From: Pseudomonas sp. LFM046
GTDB lineage: Bacteria > Pseudomonadota > Gammaproteobacteria > Pseudomonadales > Pseudomonadaceae
Length of the DNA stretch: 64,000 nt
Assembly (NCBI RefSeq): GCF_000949385.2
Contig: NZ_JYKO02000001.1
Span: forward strand, 3,088,648 to 3,152,647
Reading direction: 5' to 3'
The notes beneath the pieces were generated by a model. The model made no database searches. It saw only the letters and a list, made by a program, of their open reading frames with translations, and had not been told where the DNA came from. Positions 50,400 through 58,311 of the stretch are shown here, piece by piece. Every line of letters begins with the position of its first letter. Within the stretch, counting starts at the first letter, position 1. The translations under genes and the position numbers were made by a program.

Positions 50400-50954
50400 A
50401 TGAACGACAAAAAGAACCTGATCAAGCCACTGGCAGCTGCCCTGCTGGCCGCCGCCCTCGGTGCATGCGCCGTGCAGGCTCCGGCTCCGGCCAAGCCGGT
50501 GGCTCTGGATAACGAAGACTGGTACCAGATCCGCACCGAGAAGGAACTGTTCGTCTTCGACGACTACGCCACCTACCGCGAATACGTGAAGAGCGGCACC
50601 GCTCCGGTGAAGCAGAACCTCGGCAAGAAGGACGGCTTCGGGCGCGACATCGTTCTGGTGCTGAAAGCCGCTGACCAGGGCAAGGATTTGAACACCCTGT
50701 CCGCCAAACGCTTCATCGATGTGAGCATGCCGCCGGCGCAGCCCTTCTACGGCGAACTGCGCGACGAAGACGGCATCATCTACGTGTTCAGCCGCTACGG
50801 CGACATGATGGACATGTACAAGATCGGCGAGCCCACCTTCAGCTACGTCGACATCGGCGGCGGCCCGGACGGCCAGCGCGTGGTCTACGTCCTGACCAAG
50901 GAAGAGCCGAAGCCGGTCAAGCAGATCGCCCTGTTCCACTCGAAGTACCAGTAA
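50400..50954 (+). CDS. Putative lipoprotein of unknown function
   Basis: The 184-residue protein has a lipoprotein signal with lipobox LGAC (Cys near residue 21), then a Pro/Ala linker and a compact domain: DWYQIRTEKELFVFDDYATYREYVKSG, FGRDIVLVLKA, IIYVFSRYGDMMDMYKIGEPTFSYVDIGGGPDGQRVVYVL. It begins after GGGGAGG. It is monocistronic, between two hairpins. I do not recognise the family. Confidence 0.8.
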   Translation: MNDKKNLIKPLAAALLAAALGACAVQAPAPAKPVALDNEDWYQIRTEKELFVFDDYATYREYVKSGTAPVKQNLGKKDGFGRDIVLVLKAADQGKDLNTLSAKRFIDVSMPPAQPFYGELRDEDGIIYVFSRYGDMMDMYKIGEPTFSYVDIGGGPDGQRVVYVLTKEEPKPVKQIALFHSKYQ

Positions 50955-51314
50955 CACCCCGGAACGCGGCCGGAATCCCCCCTCCATTCCGGCCGCTTCC
51001 ACCTCCGCTCCAGCCGCCCTACCGCCTGCCTTCCGATTCGCGCCGCCCGTCCTCGTGACACATCCTGAAACACTCAGCCCCGCGCCTAGAGCCAGAAGCC
51101 ACTGGCCAGCATATGCGGCATTTTCTTGTCATTTCTCAAATTGCGCTCACCAAGTGACGGGTCTTTAGTCGCTTTATTGGCGCCTTGGCCGAACACGTGA
51201 CGCAATTCTGCGGCCAGCACCTTCGTGTGAGCGGATGGGGAAAACGAGCCCTGGGGCATTGCATCCATGGCGGGCCGTTCGCACGAGTTCGCTGTGGGGA
51301 GGTGGAGCACACCC
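50955..51314. other. Intergenic region before the second multicopper oxidase gene
   Basis: A hairpin (GCGGCCGGAAT / ATTCCGGCCGC, 50966-50996) follows the lipoprotein gene and probably ends its transcript. The rest is non-coding, with an AT-richer patch at 51120-51180 that may hold a promoter. GGTGGAG at 51301 is the ribosome-binding site for the next gene. No RNA gene recognised. Confidence 0.45.
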
Positions 51315-53084
51315 ATGCAAGGCAAGAATCCGAAAGCCGGCAAGAACAAGAAAGACAGTCTGGCGGACTCATCGCGACGCGACTTCCTCAAGCTCACGGC
51401 TGCCGCTGCCGCAACACCCGCCCTCCTTCGCGCCCCGGCAAGCCAGGCCGCCGTGCCGATCCTGCCGCCCAGCCCGGCGACAACGCCATGGGTCATGCAA
51501 TTGCCCAATCAGATCGTGCCGGCGGCCAGCGTCCCACTCCTGGACCCCGCCCCCACCGAACTGGCCAATAGCAGCCGCAGGGAGGCCGGGCGCCAACGGC
51601 ACCAGCACTGGAACCGATTCAACCTCGGCGCCGAATTTATCGTGCTGCGCGCACAGGAGCGCAACTGGGTATTCAACCCGGCGTACCCGGCACAGAAGGT
51701 CTGGAACTACCTCGCGGCGAACACGCCGGCCAACGAGTTCAATGCAACCCTGACAGCCCGCTACGGCCGCCCGTTGATCTGCCGCATCTTCAACGAGCTG
51801 CCGGCCGGGCACACCGGCTTCGGCACACCGGAGATTTCCACCCACCTGCACAACATGCACGCCGGATCGGAGAGCGACGGCTTCCCAGGTGATTACTACA
51901 GCCCGACCAAGGCGGGGCCGACCCTGACCGGCTCGGGGGAGTTCAAGGACCACCTCTATCCCAACGCCTATGCCGGCTTCGAGCAGGACGGCATCGGGGA
52001 TTCCCGCGAGGCCCTGGGCACGCTCTTCTACCATGACCACACCCTGGACTTCACAGCCCCCAACCTCTACCGGGGCCTGGTCGGCTTTTATCTGCTCTAC
52101 GACCCGCTGGACTCGGGCGATGAGGCCGACGCGAAGCCAGGTGCGCTGCGCCTGCCGAGTGGCCCCTACGATTACCCGCTGATGTTTGCCGACCGCCGCT
52201 TCGACGCCGCCGGCAAGCTCTTCTACGACGAGATCAACCCCGAGGGCGTGCTGGGCGACAAGGTGTTGGTCAACGGCATGATCGAACCGGTGCTCAAGGT
52301 GGCCGCCAGGCGATATCGCTTCCGCCTGCTCAATACCGGGCCGAGCCGGTTCTATGCCTTCTCCCTGGTCAGCGCGACCAACGTGAAGCAGCTCTTCACC
52401 TACATCGCCAACGACGGCAATCTGCTGCCCGCGCCCCTGCCCAACCAGACCACCGTCACCCTCGGCGTGGCCGAGCGCGGCGACATCGTGGTCGACTTCT
52501 CCAAGTACCCGGTGGGCACCACGCTCTACCTCGTCAACCGGATGCGGCAGGAAGAAACCCGTGGCCCCAAGGACGTCAAGGACCCCGGCGTGCGGGTGCT
52601 GAAAATCATGGTCGATCGCTTTCCGCCCTCCCAGGACCTCAGCAGGGTTCCTGCAGTCCTGCGCACACTGCCGCCGCTCCCGACCCCGCAAGAACTGGCC
52701 GCTGCGCCGGTGCGCACCTTCGTCTTCGAGCGCTCCAACAACATGTGGGCCATCAACGGCCAGTTCGTGAACGTCAAGTCGCCGCGTTTCAAGGTGCCCA
52801 AGGGACGCGGCGAGATCTGGGAGCTGATGAACATCGATGACGGCTGGTCGCACCCGATCCATATCCATCTGGAAGAAGGCCGCATCCTCTCCCGCGTCCT
52901 CGACGGCAAGTCGATCCCCGTCCCTGCCCATGAAATGGGCCGCAAGGACGTCTTCGTCATCCATGAAAATGAAACCGTCCGCATCTTCATCCGCTTCCGG
53001 GATTACGTGGGCAAGTACGTGATGCACTGCCACAACCTGATCCACGAAGACCACGCGATGATGTTGCGCTTCGACGTCGAATGA
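51315..53084 (+). CDS. Tat-exported multicopper oxidase, second copy
   Basis: The 589-residue protein has a basic leader with twin arginines SSRRDFLKL (residues 19-27). Copper motifs are STHLHNMHAG, YHDHTLDFTAPN, WSHPIHIHLEEG and MHCHNLIHEDHAMMLRF, with the Type 1 Cys and axial Met present. ATG 51315 is chosen for its GGTGGAG; an earlier in-frame GTG or ATG to 51267 is not needed. It shares the motif context ANDGNLLPAP and the HP-HIH-EEG block with the oxidase at 25981 but is 155 residues shorter. A SCO gene follows after 19 bases. Substrate unknown. Confidence 0.87.
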   Translation: MQGKNPKAGKNKKDSLADSSRRDFLKLTAAAAATPALLRAPASQAAVPILPPSPATTPWVMQLPNQIVPAASVPLLDPAPTELANSSRREAGRQRHQHWNRFNLGAEFIVLRAQERNWVFNPAYPAQKVWNYLAANTPANEFNATLTARYGRPLICRIFNELPAGHTGFGTPEISTHLHNMHAGSESDGFPGDYYSPTKAGPTLTGSGEFKDHLYPNAYAGFEQDGIGDSREALGTLFYHDHTLDFTAPNLYRGLVGFYLLYDPLDSGDEADAKPGALRLPSGPYDYPLMFADRRFDAAGKLFYDEINPEGVLGDKVLVNGMIEPVLKVAARRYRFRLLNTGPSRFYAFSLVSATNVKQLFTYIANDGNLLPAPLPNQTTVTLGVAERGDIVVDFSKYPVGTTLYLVNRMRQEETRGPKDVKDPGVRVLKIMVDRFPPSQDLSRVPAVLRTLPPLPTPQELAAAPVRTFVFERSNNMWAINGQFVNVKSPRFKVPKGRGEIWELMNIDDGWSHPIHIHLEEGRILSRVLDGKSIPVPAHEMGRKDVFVIHENETVRIFIRFRDYVGKYVMHCHNLIHEDHAMMLRFDVE

Positions 53085-53103
53085 CGGCGCCGGGAGGATT
53101 TCC

Positions 53104-53733
53104 ATGAACACTCGCAGAAAGCTGATCGGCACCCTCGGCGCAGGCGCATTGGGACTAGCGACCCTGGGTGCCCTCGGCGTCACGATGGACCACCAGCAGA
53201 AGCCCCGATCAGGCGGCGCCAGGTTCCCGAACCCGACCCTCTTCACCCACCAGGGCAGGAAGGTCGCGTTCTACGAGGACCTGATACGCGGCAAGGTGGT
53301 GGTGCTCAACATGATGTACGCCAATTGCGGCAGGACCTGCCCCACCGCAACCGCGAACCTGCGCAAGGTCCAGCAGATGCTGGGCGAGCGGATGGGGCGG
53401 GACGTCTTCATGTACTCCATCACCCTGCAGCCTGAACTGGACCAGCCGCGCCACCTGCAGGAGTACGTCGACAAATTCCACATAGGCCCCGGCTGGCAGC
53501 TCCTGACCGGTGACCCGCAGGATGTCCTCGACCTGCGCTACGCCCTGGGCTTCTATGACACGGACCCACTGGTGGACGGCAACCAGTTGACCCACACCGG
53601 CATGGTGCGGATCGGCAACGAACCCATCGACCGCTGGACCATGGCGCCCTCATTGACCGACCCGGAGCACATCCTGTCTGCCATCAACCATGTGGACCAC
53701 CGCATGGAGCTGACAGGCTGGCTGCCAGGTTAG
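53104..53733 (+). CDS. SCO1/SenC family copper-handling protein
   Basis: The 209-residue exported or membrane-anchored protein has an N-terminal hydrophobic segment (LIGTLGAGALGLATLGALG) and a thioredoxin-like SCO domain with NCGRTCPT (the CXXXC copper site) and a histidine candidate in NQLTHTGMVRIGNE. It is the partner of the preceding multicopper oxidase. Unlike the SCO at 28227 it has no cytochrome c domain. Confidence 0.88.
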   Translation: MNTRRKLIGTLGAGALGLATLGALGVTMDHQQKPRSGGARFPNPTLFTHQGRKVAFYEDLIRGKVVVLNMMYANCGRTCPTATANLRKVQQMLGERMGRDVFMYSITLQPELDQPRHLQEYVDKFHIGPGWQLLTGDPQDVLDLRYALGFYDTDPLVDGNQLTHTGMVRIGNEPIDRWTMAPSLTDPEHILSAINHVDHRMELTGWLPG

Positions 53734-53851
53734 GAAGAAGCCTGAATCAGCCGGCCACCGGGCACCCCGGGAGGCCGGCCGCCCGGTACTTGGTGTATCA
53801 TGCGCGCCCTCAGCCCCGCAGCGGGCCAAGCCCAGATACAGCAGAACCAAC

Positions 53852-54034
53852 ATGACCAGCCAAGACCACGACCAGGCCGAAACCCAGCCCCAGGAAACCC
53901 CGGCAGCCGAAGCCGCCCCGGCCAAGCCCAAGAAGCAGAACATCCCGTGGTACCAGACCCTCAAGGGTCACGACCGCGGCCAGCGCCCCGGTCCGCATCC
54001 GCGCGGCTCCCGCCGCTCCATGGGCAAGCGCTGA
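53852..54034 (+). CDS. Small basic protein of unknown function
   Basis: The 60-residue product has an acidic, Glu/Gln/Ala-rich first half and a strongly basic, Gly/Pro/Arg-rich end (HDRGQRPGPHPRGSRRSMGKR) with a central IPWYQTLKGH. It is probably disordered and may bind nucleic acid. TATCAT at about 53796 is a possible -10 box. No terminator is obvious. Codon use agrees with a real gene. Confidence 0.6.
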   Translation: MTSQDHDQAETQPQETPAAEAAPAKPKKQNIPWYQTLKGHDRGQRPGPHPRGSRRSMGKR

Positions 54035-54458
54035 TCCTCGCACTACTGCAGAAGGCGAACCGCTTCGCCAGCCGGGCCCCAGGCCCGGCCTGTTACTACC
54101 CCTTCCCGCACCCGCTACGCCTTTCCCCGTCTTCTCCAGAACGAACGCCCCCAGCGCATCGATGATTGGCCGCCCAGCCGCTCTGGAATGGGCCTTTCAT
54201 GCCGCACAGGCCATATGTGTACGAAGTTTGTCCGCCTTGTAATCGAATATTTCGATTATATATTTCCATGCAAAAGGCCCTTTCCACCCACGCAAAAGCG
54301 ACCTTTATTTCGCCCTAACTCTTTGTTTTTATTAGGCACCACCTAACTATTATTGGCATCGATGGTAACCATCACTCAGGATCACTTCTTCATCGAAATC
54401 ACATCCGTAACATGGGCTCCGTAGACGAATTTCACCCCCCTCACCGAGGTGCCCGAAA
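54035..54458. other. AT-rich intergenic region before the repeat-protein gene
   Basis: These 424 bases are clearly poorer in GC than the rest, mainly 54220-54420. They include an ATCGAATATTTCGAT palindrome near 54243 and runs such as TTTGTTTTTATTAGG. The low GC may mark foreign DNA or a silenced (H-NS/MvaT-type) promoter. No ORF with a ribosome-binding site is seen before 54459. Confidence 0.5.
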
Positions 54459-54935
54459 ATGAAAAAGCAAATCCTTGCCAGCCTGTTCATCGCCAGCCTG
54501 TCCGCCACTGCCTTCGCCCTGCCCCAGGGTGCCGTGGTCGCTGAAGGCGGTGCCGATCGCACCCAGAGCGTCCGTGTAGCTGAAGGTGGTTCCGACCGTA
54601 CCAAGGGCTTCGATGTCGCTGAAAACGGTTCCGACCGCACCAACGCCTTCCGCGTCGCCGAAGGTGGTTCCGACCGTACCAAGGGCTTCGATGTCGCTGA
54701 AAACGGTTCCGACCGCACCAACGCCTTCCGCGTCGCCGAAGGTGGCTCCGACCGCACCAAGGGCTTCGACGTGGCTGAAAACGGTTCCGACCGCACCAAG
54801 GGCTTCGATGTCGCTGAAGGCGGTTCCGATCGCACCAAGGGCTTCGACGTCGCTGAAAACGGTTCCGACCGCACCAATGCCTTCCGCGTTGCCGAAGGCG
54901 GTTCCGACCGCAGCGGTGCCAACCGCATCAGCTGA
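54459..54935 (+). CDS. Exported protein of ten 13-residue tandem repeats
   Basis: The 158-residue protein has a standard signal peptide (MKKQILASLFIASLSATAFA) and then consists of ten copies of a 13-residue unit, VAE-G/N-GSDRT followed by KGFD or NAFR. Two unit types, VAEGGSDRTKGFD and VAENGSDRTNAFR, mostly alternate, giving a 26-residue super-repeat; the order breaks once at unit 7. There are no cysteines. GAGG stands upstream and a strong terminator follows. It is not an RTX motif, and I recognise no family. Short charged repeats of even period suggest a beta-solenoid or an extended secreted fibre or ligand-binding protein. Confidence 0.8.
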   Translation: MKKQILASLFIASLSATAFALPQGAVVAEGGADRTQSVRVAEGGSDRTKGFDVAENGSDRTNAFRVAEGGSDRTKGFDVAENGSDRTNAFRVAEGGSDRTKGFDVAENGSDRTKGFDVAEGGSDRTKGFDVAENGSDRTNAFRVAEGGSDRSGANRIS

Positions 54936-54990
54936 TCCCGGAGCCGTTCAGAGGCAGGCAATCACGATGTATGCAAACCCTCGAAAGGCA

Positions 54991-55023
54991 GAAGGCGCCA
55001 CTTGTGGCGCCTTCAGTCTTTTT
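54991..55023 (+). terminator. Intrinsic terminator after the repeat-protein gene
   Basis: A perfect 11-base-pair stem GAAGGCGCCAC / GTGGCGCCTTC with a two-base loop is followed by AGTCTTTTT. Confidence 0.9.
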
Positions 55024-55062
55024 GGGGAACAGGAAAGCGGACGGGCTGGGAGCGGCTTTTCC

Positions 55063-55107
55063 TGTAGGGGCGATTTCAATCGCCAAGCGGACCGCAGGTC
55101 CGCCCTT
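55063..55107. repeat. Palindromic intergenic repeat (TGTAGGGGCGA family), single copy
   Basis: TGTAGGGGCGATTTCAATCG is followed by CCAAGCGGACCGCAGGTCCG. Its sequence is nearly identical to the inverse of 4914-4949 and nearby bases. It overlaps no gene and lies just past the 3' end of the CoA-transferase gene. Confidence 0.65.
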
Positions 55108-55114
55108 CTGCGAC

Positions 55115-56245
55115 TCATCCCTCATCCGCAAATACCCGCCTGGCCGCCGCCAGCGACAGTTCACCCAGCTCCGGAACCCGCTCGCTGGCATCGGGTAGCC
55201 CCAGGGAAAACTTCACCGGGAAGCGCACCCCGATGCCCTGCTCCGCCGGGAGCTGGCGCACCGTGCCGCGTGCCGTCACATGCGGGTCATCGAACAGTTC
55301 GCGGGCATTCAGTACCGGCGAAACGGGAAGCTCCAGCCCGCTAAAGGCGTGGTCCCATTCCGCGAGAGTTCGGGACTTGAATACCGTTTTCAGCAGCGCA
55401 TTGACCTCCCCCTTGTTCCGGTAGCGGCCGGCGCGCGTGGCAAAGCGCTCGTCCAGGAGCGCCGGGAACTCGCCACCCAGCGCATCGCGCAGGCCCAGCC
55501 AGAACTTGTTCTCCAGTATGCCCAGGGCGAGATGGCGGCCGTCCCAGGTCTCGAAGAGATCGTTATCTGGCAGCACGGTCGGCGAGGCCGTGGGGTCGGC
55601 CTCGAAGCCACGGGCCAGCCAGGCCATCGGCGCACTCCAGGAGAGAATCGAATCGTGGATCGAGACGTCGAGGTGCTGCCCCTGACCATGCTGTCGGGCG
55701 CTCATGATCGCCACCGCCAGGGCCAGCGCGGCATGGCAGGAGGCCGCATGGTCCGAGAGCCGCACGCGCGGGCGCGAAATACGGTCCTCCACCTGCACGG
55801 GCACCGCCCAATAGCCCGCCAGCGCCAGGTAGTTCAGGTCATGACCCGGACGGTCCGCATAGGGGCCAGACTCGCCGAAGCCTGAAATCGAACAGAGCAC
55901 GATTGCCGGATTGACCTTGGCCAACGCCTCGTAACCGAGCCCGAGGCGGCTCATCACCCCCGGGCGGAAGCCTTCCACCACGGCATCACAGCCGCGCACC
56001 AGGTCGAGGAACACCTCGCGGTCGGCGGCATTTCCAAGATCCAGCGCCAGCGAGCGCTTGCCTCGATTGAACATGGCGAACACGGAGGCGCCCAGGGACC
56101 GCGAGCCATCACCCGATTCCGGCGGCTCGACCTTGATGACATCCGCGCCGAGCTGCAACAGCAGCGATGTCGCGTGCGGGCCGGGCAGCAGTTGGCTGAG
56201 ATCAAGGATTCTCACGTCGTTCAGACAGGACCATTGGGGTTTCAT
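55115..56245 (-). CDS. CaiB/BaiF family (class III) CoA-transferase
   Basis: The 376-residue enzyme moves CoA between carboxylic acids. Family landmarks are VRILDLSQLLPGPHATSLLLQLGADVIKVEPPESGDGSR at the start and NRGKRSLALDLGNAADREVFLDLVRGCDAVVEGFRPGVMSRLGLGY. The aspartate nucleophile is probably within the SGFGESGPYADRPGHDLNYLALAG block. ATG 56245 is set by this pattern; upstream frame reaches 56386 inside the DUF202 gene. With the acyl-CoA dehydrogenase and synthetase downstream in the window it points to degradation of a CoA-activated acid. Substrate unknown. Confidence 0.9.
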   Translation of the reverse strand: MKPQWSCLNDVRILDLSQLLPGPHATSLLLQLGADVIKVEPPESGDGSRSLGASVFAMFNRGKRSLALDLGNAADREVFLDLVRGCDAVVEGFRPGVMSRLGLGYEALAKVNPAIVLCSISGFGESGPYADRPGHDLNYLALAGYWAVPVQVEDRISRPRVRLSDHAASCHAALALAVAIMSARQHGQGQHLDVSIHDSILSWSAPMAWLARGFEADPTASPTVLPDNDLFETWDGRHLALGILENKFWLGLRDALGGEFPALLDERFATRAGRYRNKGEVNALLKTVFKSRTLAEWDHAFSGLELPVSPVLNARELFDDPHVTARGTVRQLPAEQGIGVRFPVKFSLGLPDASERVPELGELSLAAARRVFADEG

Positions 56246-56256
56246 ATCGAACTCCG

Positions 56257-56571
56257 TCAGGGGAGAAGAATCGCCGTCATACCTGCGGCGGCGATAGCGG
56301 CGACGCCCAGGGCAAGGCTGGCCGTAGCCGCCACGCTCGCCGATGCACGCCGCCCGGCGAGGCCGTCCCGGCAACGCGCGTAGCAACGCTGCTTTCCGCT
56401 GCAGATCAGGTGAGCCACCAGCAGCGAGAGAAACAGGGTCGCCATCGCCATCCGCCCCTCTTGCGGCAGGCCGCGCAGGGCCAGGCAGGCCACCAGCGTC
56501 AGCGCCAACTGCGTGCGCCGCCAGGCCAGCACGGTGCGTTCCGCCTGCAGGCCCTCATCGGCTTCACTCAT
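56257..56571 (-). CDS. DUF202 family small membrane protein
   Basis: The 104-residue protein has the DUF202 start LQAERTVLAWRRTQLALTLVACLAL and three hydrophobic segments, the last AATASLALGVAAIAAAGMTAIL. Its ATG overlaps the stop of the next DUF202 gene by four bases. Function unknown. It lies 11 bases before the CoA-transferase gene, so it seems to be in the same transcript. Confidence 0.82.
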   Translation of the reverse strand: MSEADEGLQAERTVLAWRRTQLALTLVACLALRGLPQEGRMAMATLFLSLLVAHLICSGKQRCYARCRDGLAGRRASASVAATASLALGVAAIAAAGMTAILLP

Positions 56572-56927
56572 CCAGCCCGACTCCAGAGCACGCCGATCAG
56601 CACGCCCCCCATCAGCAGGCAGCCCAGTGACAACACCGGCGCAAGCACTGGCAACGGCAGCGACTCCTTCCGCCGCAGCGCCCGCTCTACTCCCAGCCAG
56701 CGAATGAACGCGCAAAGGCTCACCAGCAGACTCATCGCCAACAGGCCGAGGGCCAGGCCGTCCTTGAGCGCCACCGCGAACACCCCATCGGCGAACGCCT
56801 CCATGCCGACCCCGCCGGCCAACAGGGCCAGAGCAGTGCGAATCCAGGCGAGGAAGGTCCGCTCGTTGGCCAGGGAAAAGCGTGGGTCGGGGTCCTCGCC
56901 GCCCAGCAGCACCCTGATTCGGCTCAC
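56568..56927 (-). CDS. YidH-like DUF202 inner-membrane protein
   Basis: The 119-residue protein has the family signature DPRFSLANERTFLAWIRTALALLAGGVGMEAF and three transmembrane segments, ending VLSLGCLLMGGVLIGVLW. It pairs with the smaller DUF202 protein through an ATGA overlap. YidH/YidG pairs are common, and their role is unknown. It directly adjoins the DUF1329 gene. Confidence 0.85.
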   Translation of the reverse strand: MSRIRVLLGGEDPDPRFSLANERTFLAWIRTALALLAGGVGMEAFADGVFAVALKDGLALGLLAMSLLVSLCAFIRWLGVERALRRKESLPLPVLAPVLSLGCLLMGGVLIGVLWSRAG

Positions 56928-58298
56928 CTAGCGCACCCCCGCACTGCGCAGGGCTCCGGGCGAGTAGTCCGAGGCGCTGGCGCGATAGCCGAAGTCGTAG
57001 GCCCGGCGCTGCTGATTGGTCATCCCAGAGGCGATGTAGCGACCGCCCTGCAGGTCGTAGAACACTTCCATCGCGGTCAGTGGCACCTGCGCTTCGTAGT
57101 GGAAATAGCCGTGGTTTTCTCCGACACGCCACAACTCGCCGCGGCTGTCGTAGTGGTCGGCCTCGGCGATGGCCCAGGTGTCTTCATCGATGAAGTAGTG
57201 GCGCTTCGAGTAGATGTGTCGGGCGCCTGGCTTGAGGGTGGCAACGACCTCCCAGACCCGGTGCAGCTCGTAGCGGGTGGGATCGGGAGCGATGTGCCCG
57301 GGACGGATGATTTCCGTGTAAGGCAGATCGGTGGCGAGCAGCCGGTAGCTGTTGTAGGGGATGTACAGCTCACGCTTGCCCACCAGCTTCCAGTCGTATC
57401 GGTCCGGCGCGCCATTGAACATGTCGCGGCTGTCGGCGGTGCGCAATCCTGCAGTGGTCACCCCGGTGGCATCGTAGGAAACGTCCGGAGCTCGACGCAC
57501 GCGGCGCTGCCCGGCGTTGTAGACCCAGGACATGCGCGGCTCCCGGACCTGGTCGAGGGTTTCGTGCACCAGCAGCACTTCCCCCGCCTGGCGCGCCGGC
57601 GCGGTGACCTTGTGGCTGTAGTAGAAGAGCAGGTTGTCCCCCTGCCCTGGCTTGTAGTCGCTGATCCAGTCGCGCAGGGTGAAGCGTTGCTCGGTCGTGG
57701 TGATGGCGTAGTCGCCGCCGGGCTGCGGCGCCGCGCTGTCGGTGGTAGCGAGGAAGCTGCCGCCACGGTAGCGGGTGACGTGGTTCCAGATCACCTCCAG
57801 GCCGTTCTGCGGAATGGGGAAGGCCACCGCGCCCTGGAAATTCTCCAGGCCGTTGCCGTCGTTGATCAGGCGGGTGGCGCCGGCGTTGTGCGCCGCCGCC
57901 CGCTTGATCTCGTCTGACACGGCGACCGTACGCCGGCTGGGGTAGACCGGCAGGCGGTAACTGTCCGGATAACGTTTGAGCATCGCGACCTGTCCGGGGC
58001 TGAGCCGGTCGCGGTACTGCTCGAGGTTGGCTGCGGTGATGGTGAACAGTGGCTGGTCTGCGGCGAAGGGATCAGCCGGCGTGCCATTGGCCTGCGCCTT
58101 GCCGGCCGCCGGGGCCAGACCGCCGTCCCAGGCGGGGATCGCACCATCGGCAGAGGCCGCGTGCTCGGCACCAATTGGTGTCAGTTGTGCGCCCAGCCTC
58201 GCGGCTTCGTCCGGCGCAACGGCAGCCAGGGCATGGCCGGCCAGCAGGGTCGCGGACAGCAGCAGGCCGCCGCGCCGCAGGTGAATGCAGTCGTTCAT
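56928..58298 (-). CDS. DUF1329 outer-membrane lipoprotein-sorting-like protein
   Basis: The 456-residue exported protein (signal ending LAGHALAAVAP) has the DUF1329 pattern: PIGAEHAASADGAIPAWDGGL near the N-terminus, FPIPQNGLEVIWNHVTRYRGG and PDVSYDATGVTTAGLRTADSRDMFNGAPDRYDWKLVGKRELYIPYN in the middle. The family is LolA-like in fold. It is encoded next to DUF1302, its usual partner, 13 bases away. Such pairs occur in clusters for degradation of hydrophobic compounds and are thought to act in uptake across the outer membrane. Confidence 0.88.
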   Translation of the reverse strand: MNDCIHLRRGGLLLSATLLAGHALAAVAPDEAARLGAQLTPIGAEHAASADGAIPAWDGGLAPAAGKAQANGTPADPFAADQPLFTITAANLEQYRDRLSPGQVAMLKRYPDSYRLPVYPSRRTVAVSDEIKRAAAHNAGATRLINDGNGLENFQGAVAFPIPQNGLEVIWNHVTRYRGGSFLATTDSAAPQPGGDYAITTTEQRFTLRDWISDYKPGQGDNLLFYYSHKVTAPARQAGEVLLVHETLDQVREPRMSWVYNAGQRRVRRAPDVSYDATGVTTAGLRTADSRDMFNGAPDRYDWKLVGKRELYIPYNSYRLLATDLPYTEIIRPGHIAPDPTRYELHRVWEVVATLKPGARHIYSKRHYFIDEDTWAIAEADHYDSRGELWRVGENHGYFHYEAQVPLTAMEVFYDLQGGRYIASGMTNQQRRAYDFGYRASASDYSPGALRSAGVR

Positions 58299-58311
58299 CG
58301 AATCGCTCCGC

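Noticed and set aside
54540-54920. Regular short DNA repeats that look at first like a CRISPR array
   Set aside because: The repeats are contiguous 39-base coding units without unique spacers, in frame within a protein with a signal peptide.
54350-54961. A minus-strand open frame with repeated RSEPFSAT-type peptides
   Set aside because: It is the exact antisense of the repeat protein, which has the signal peptide, ribosome-binding site and terminator in the right places.
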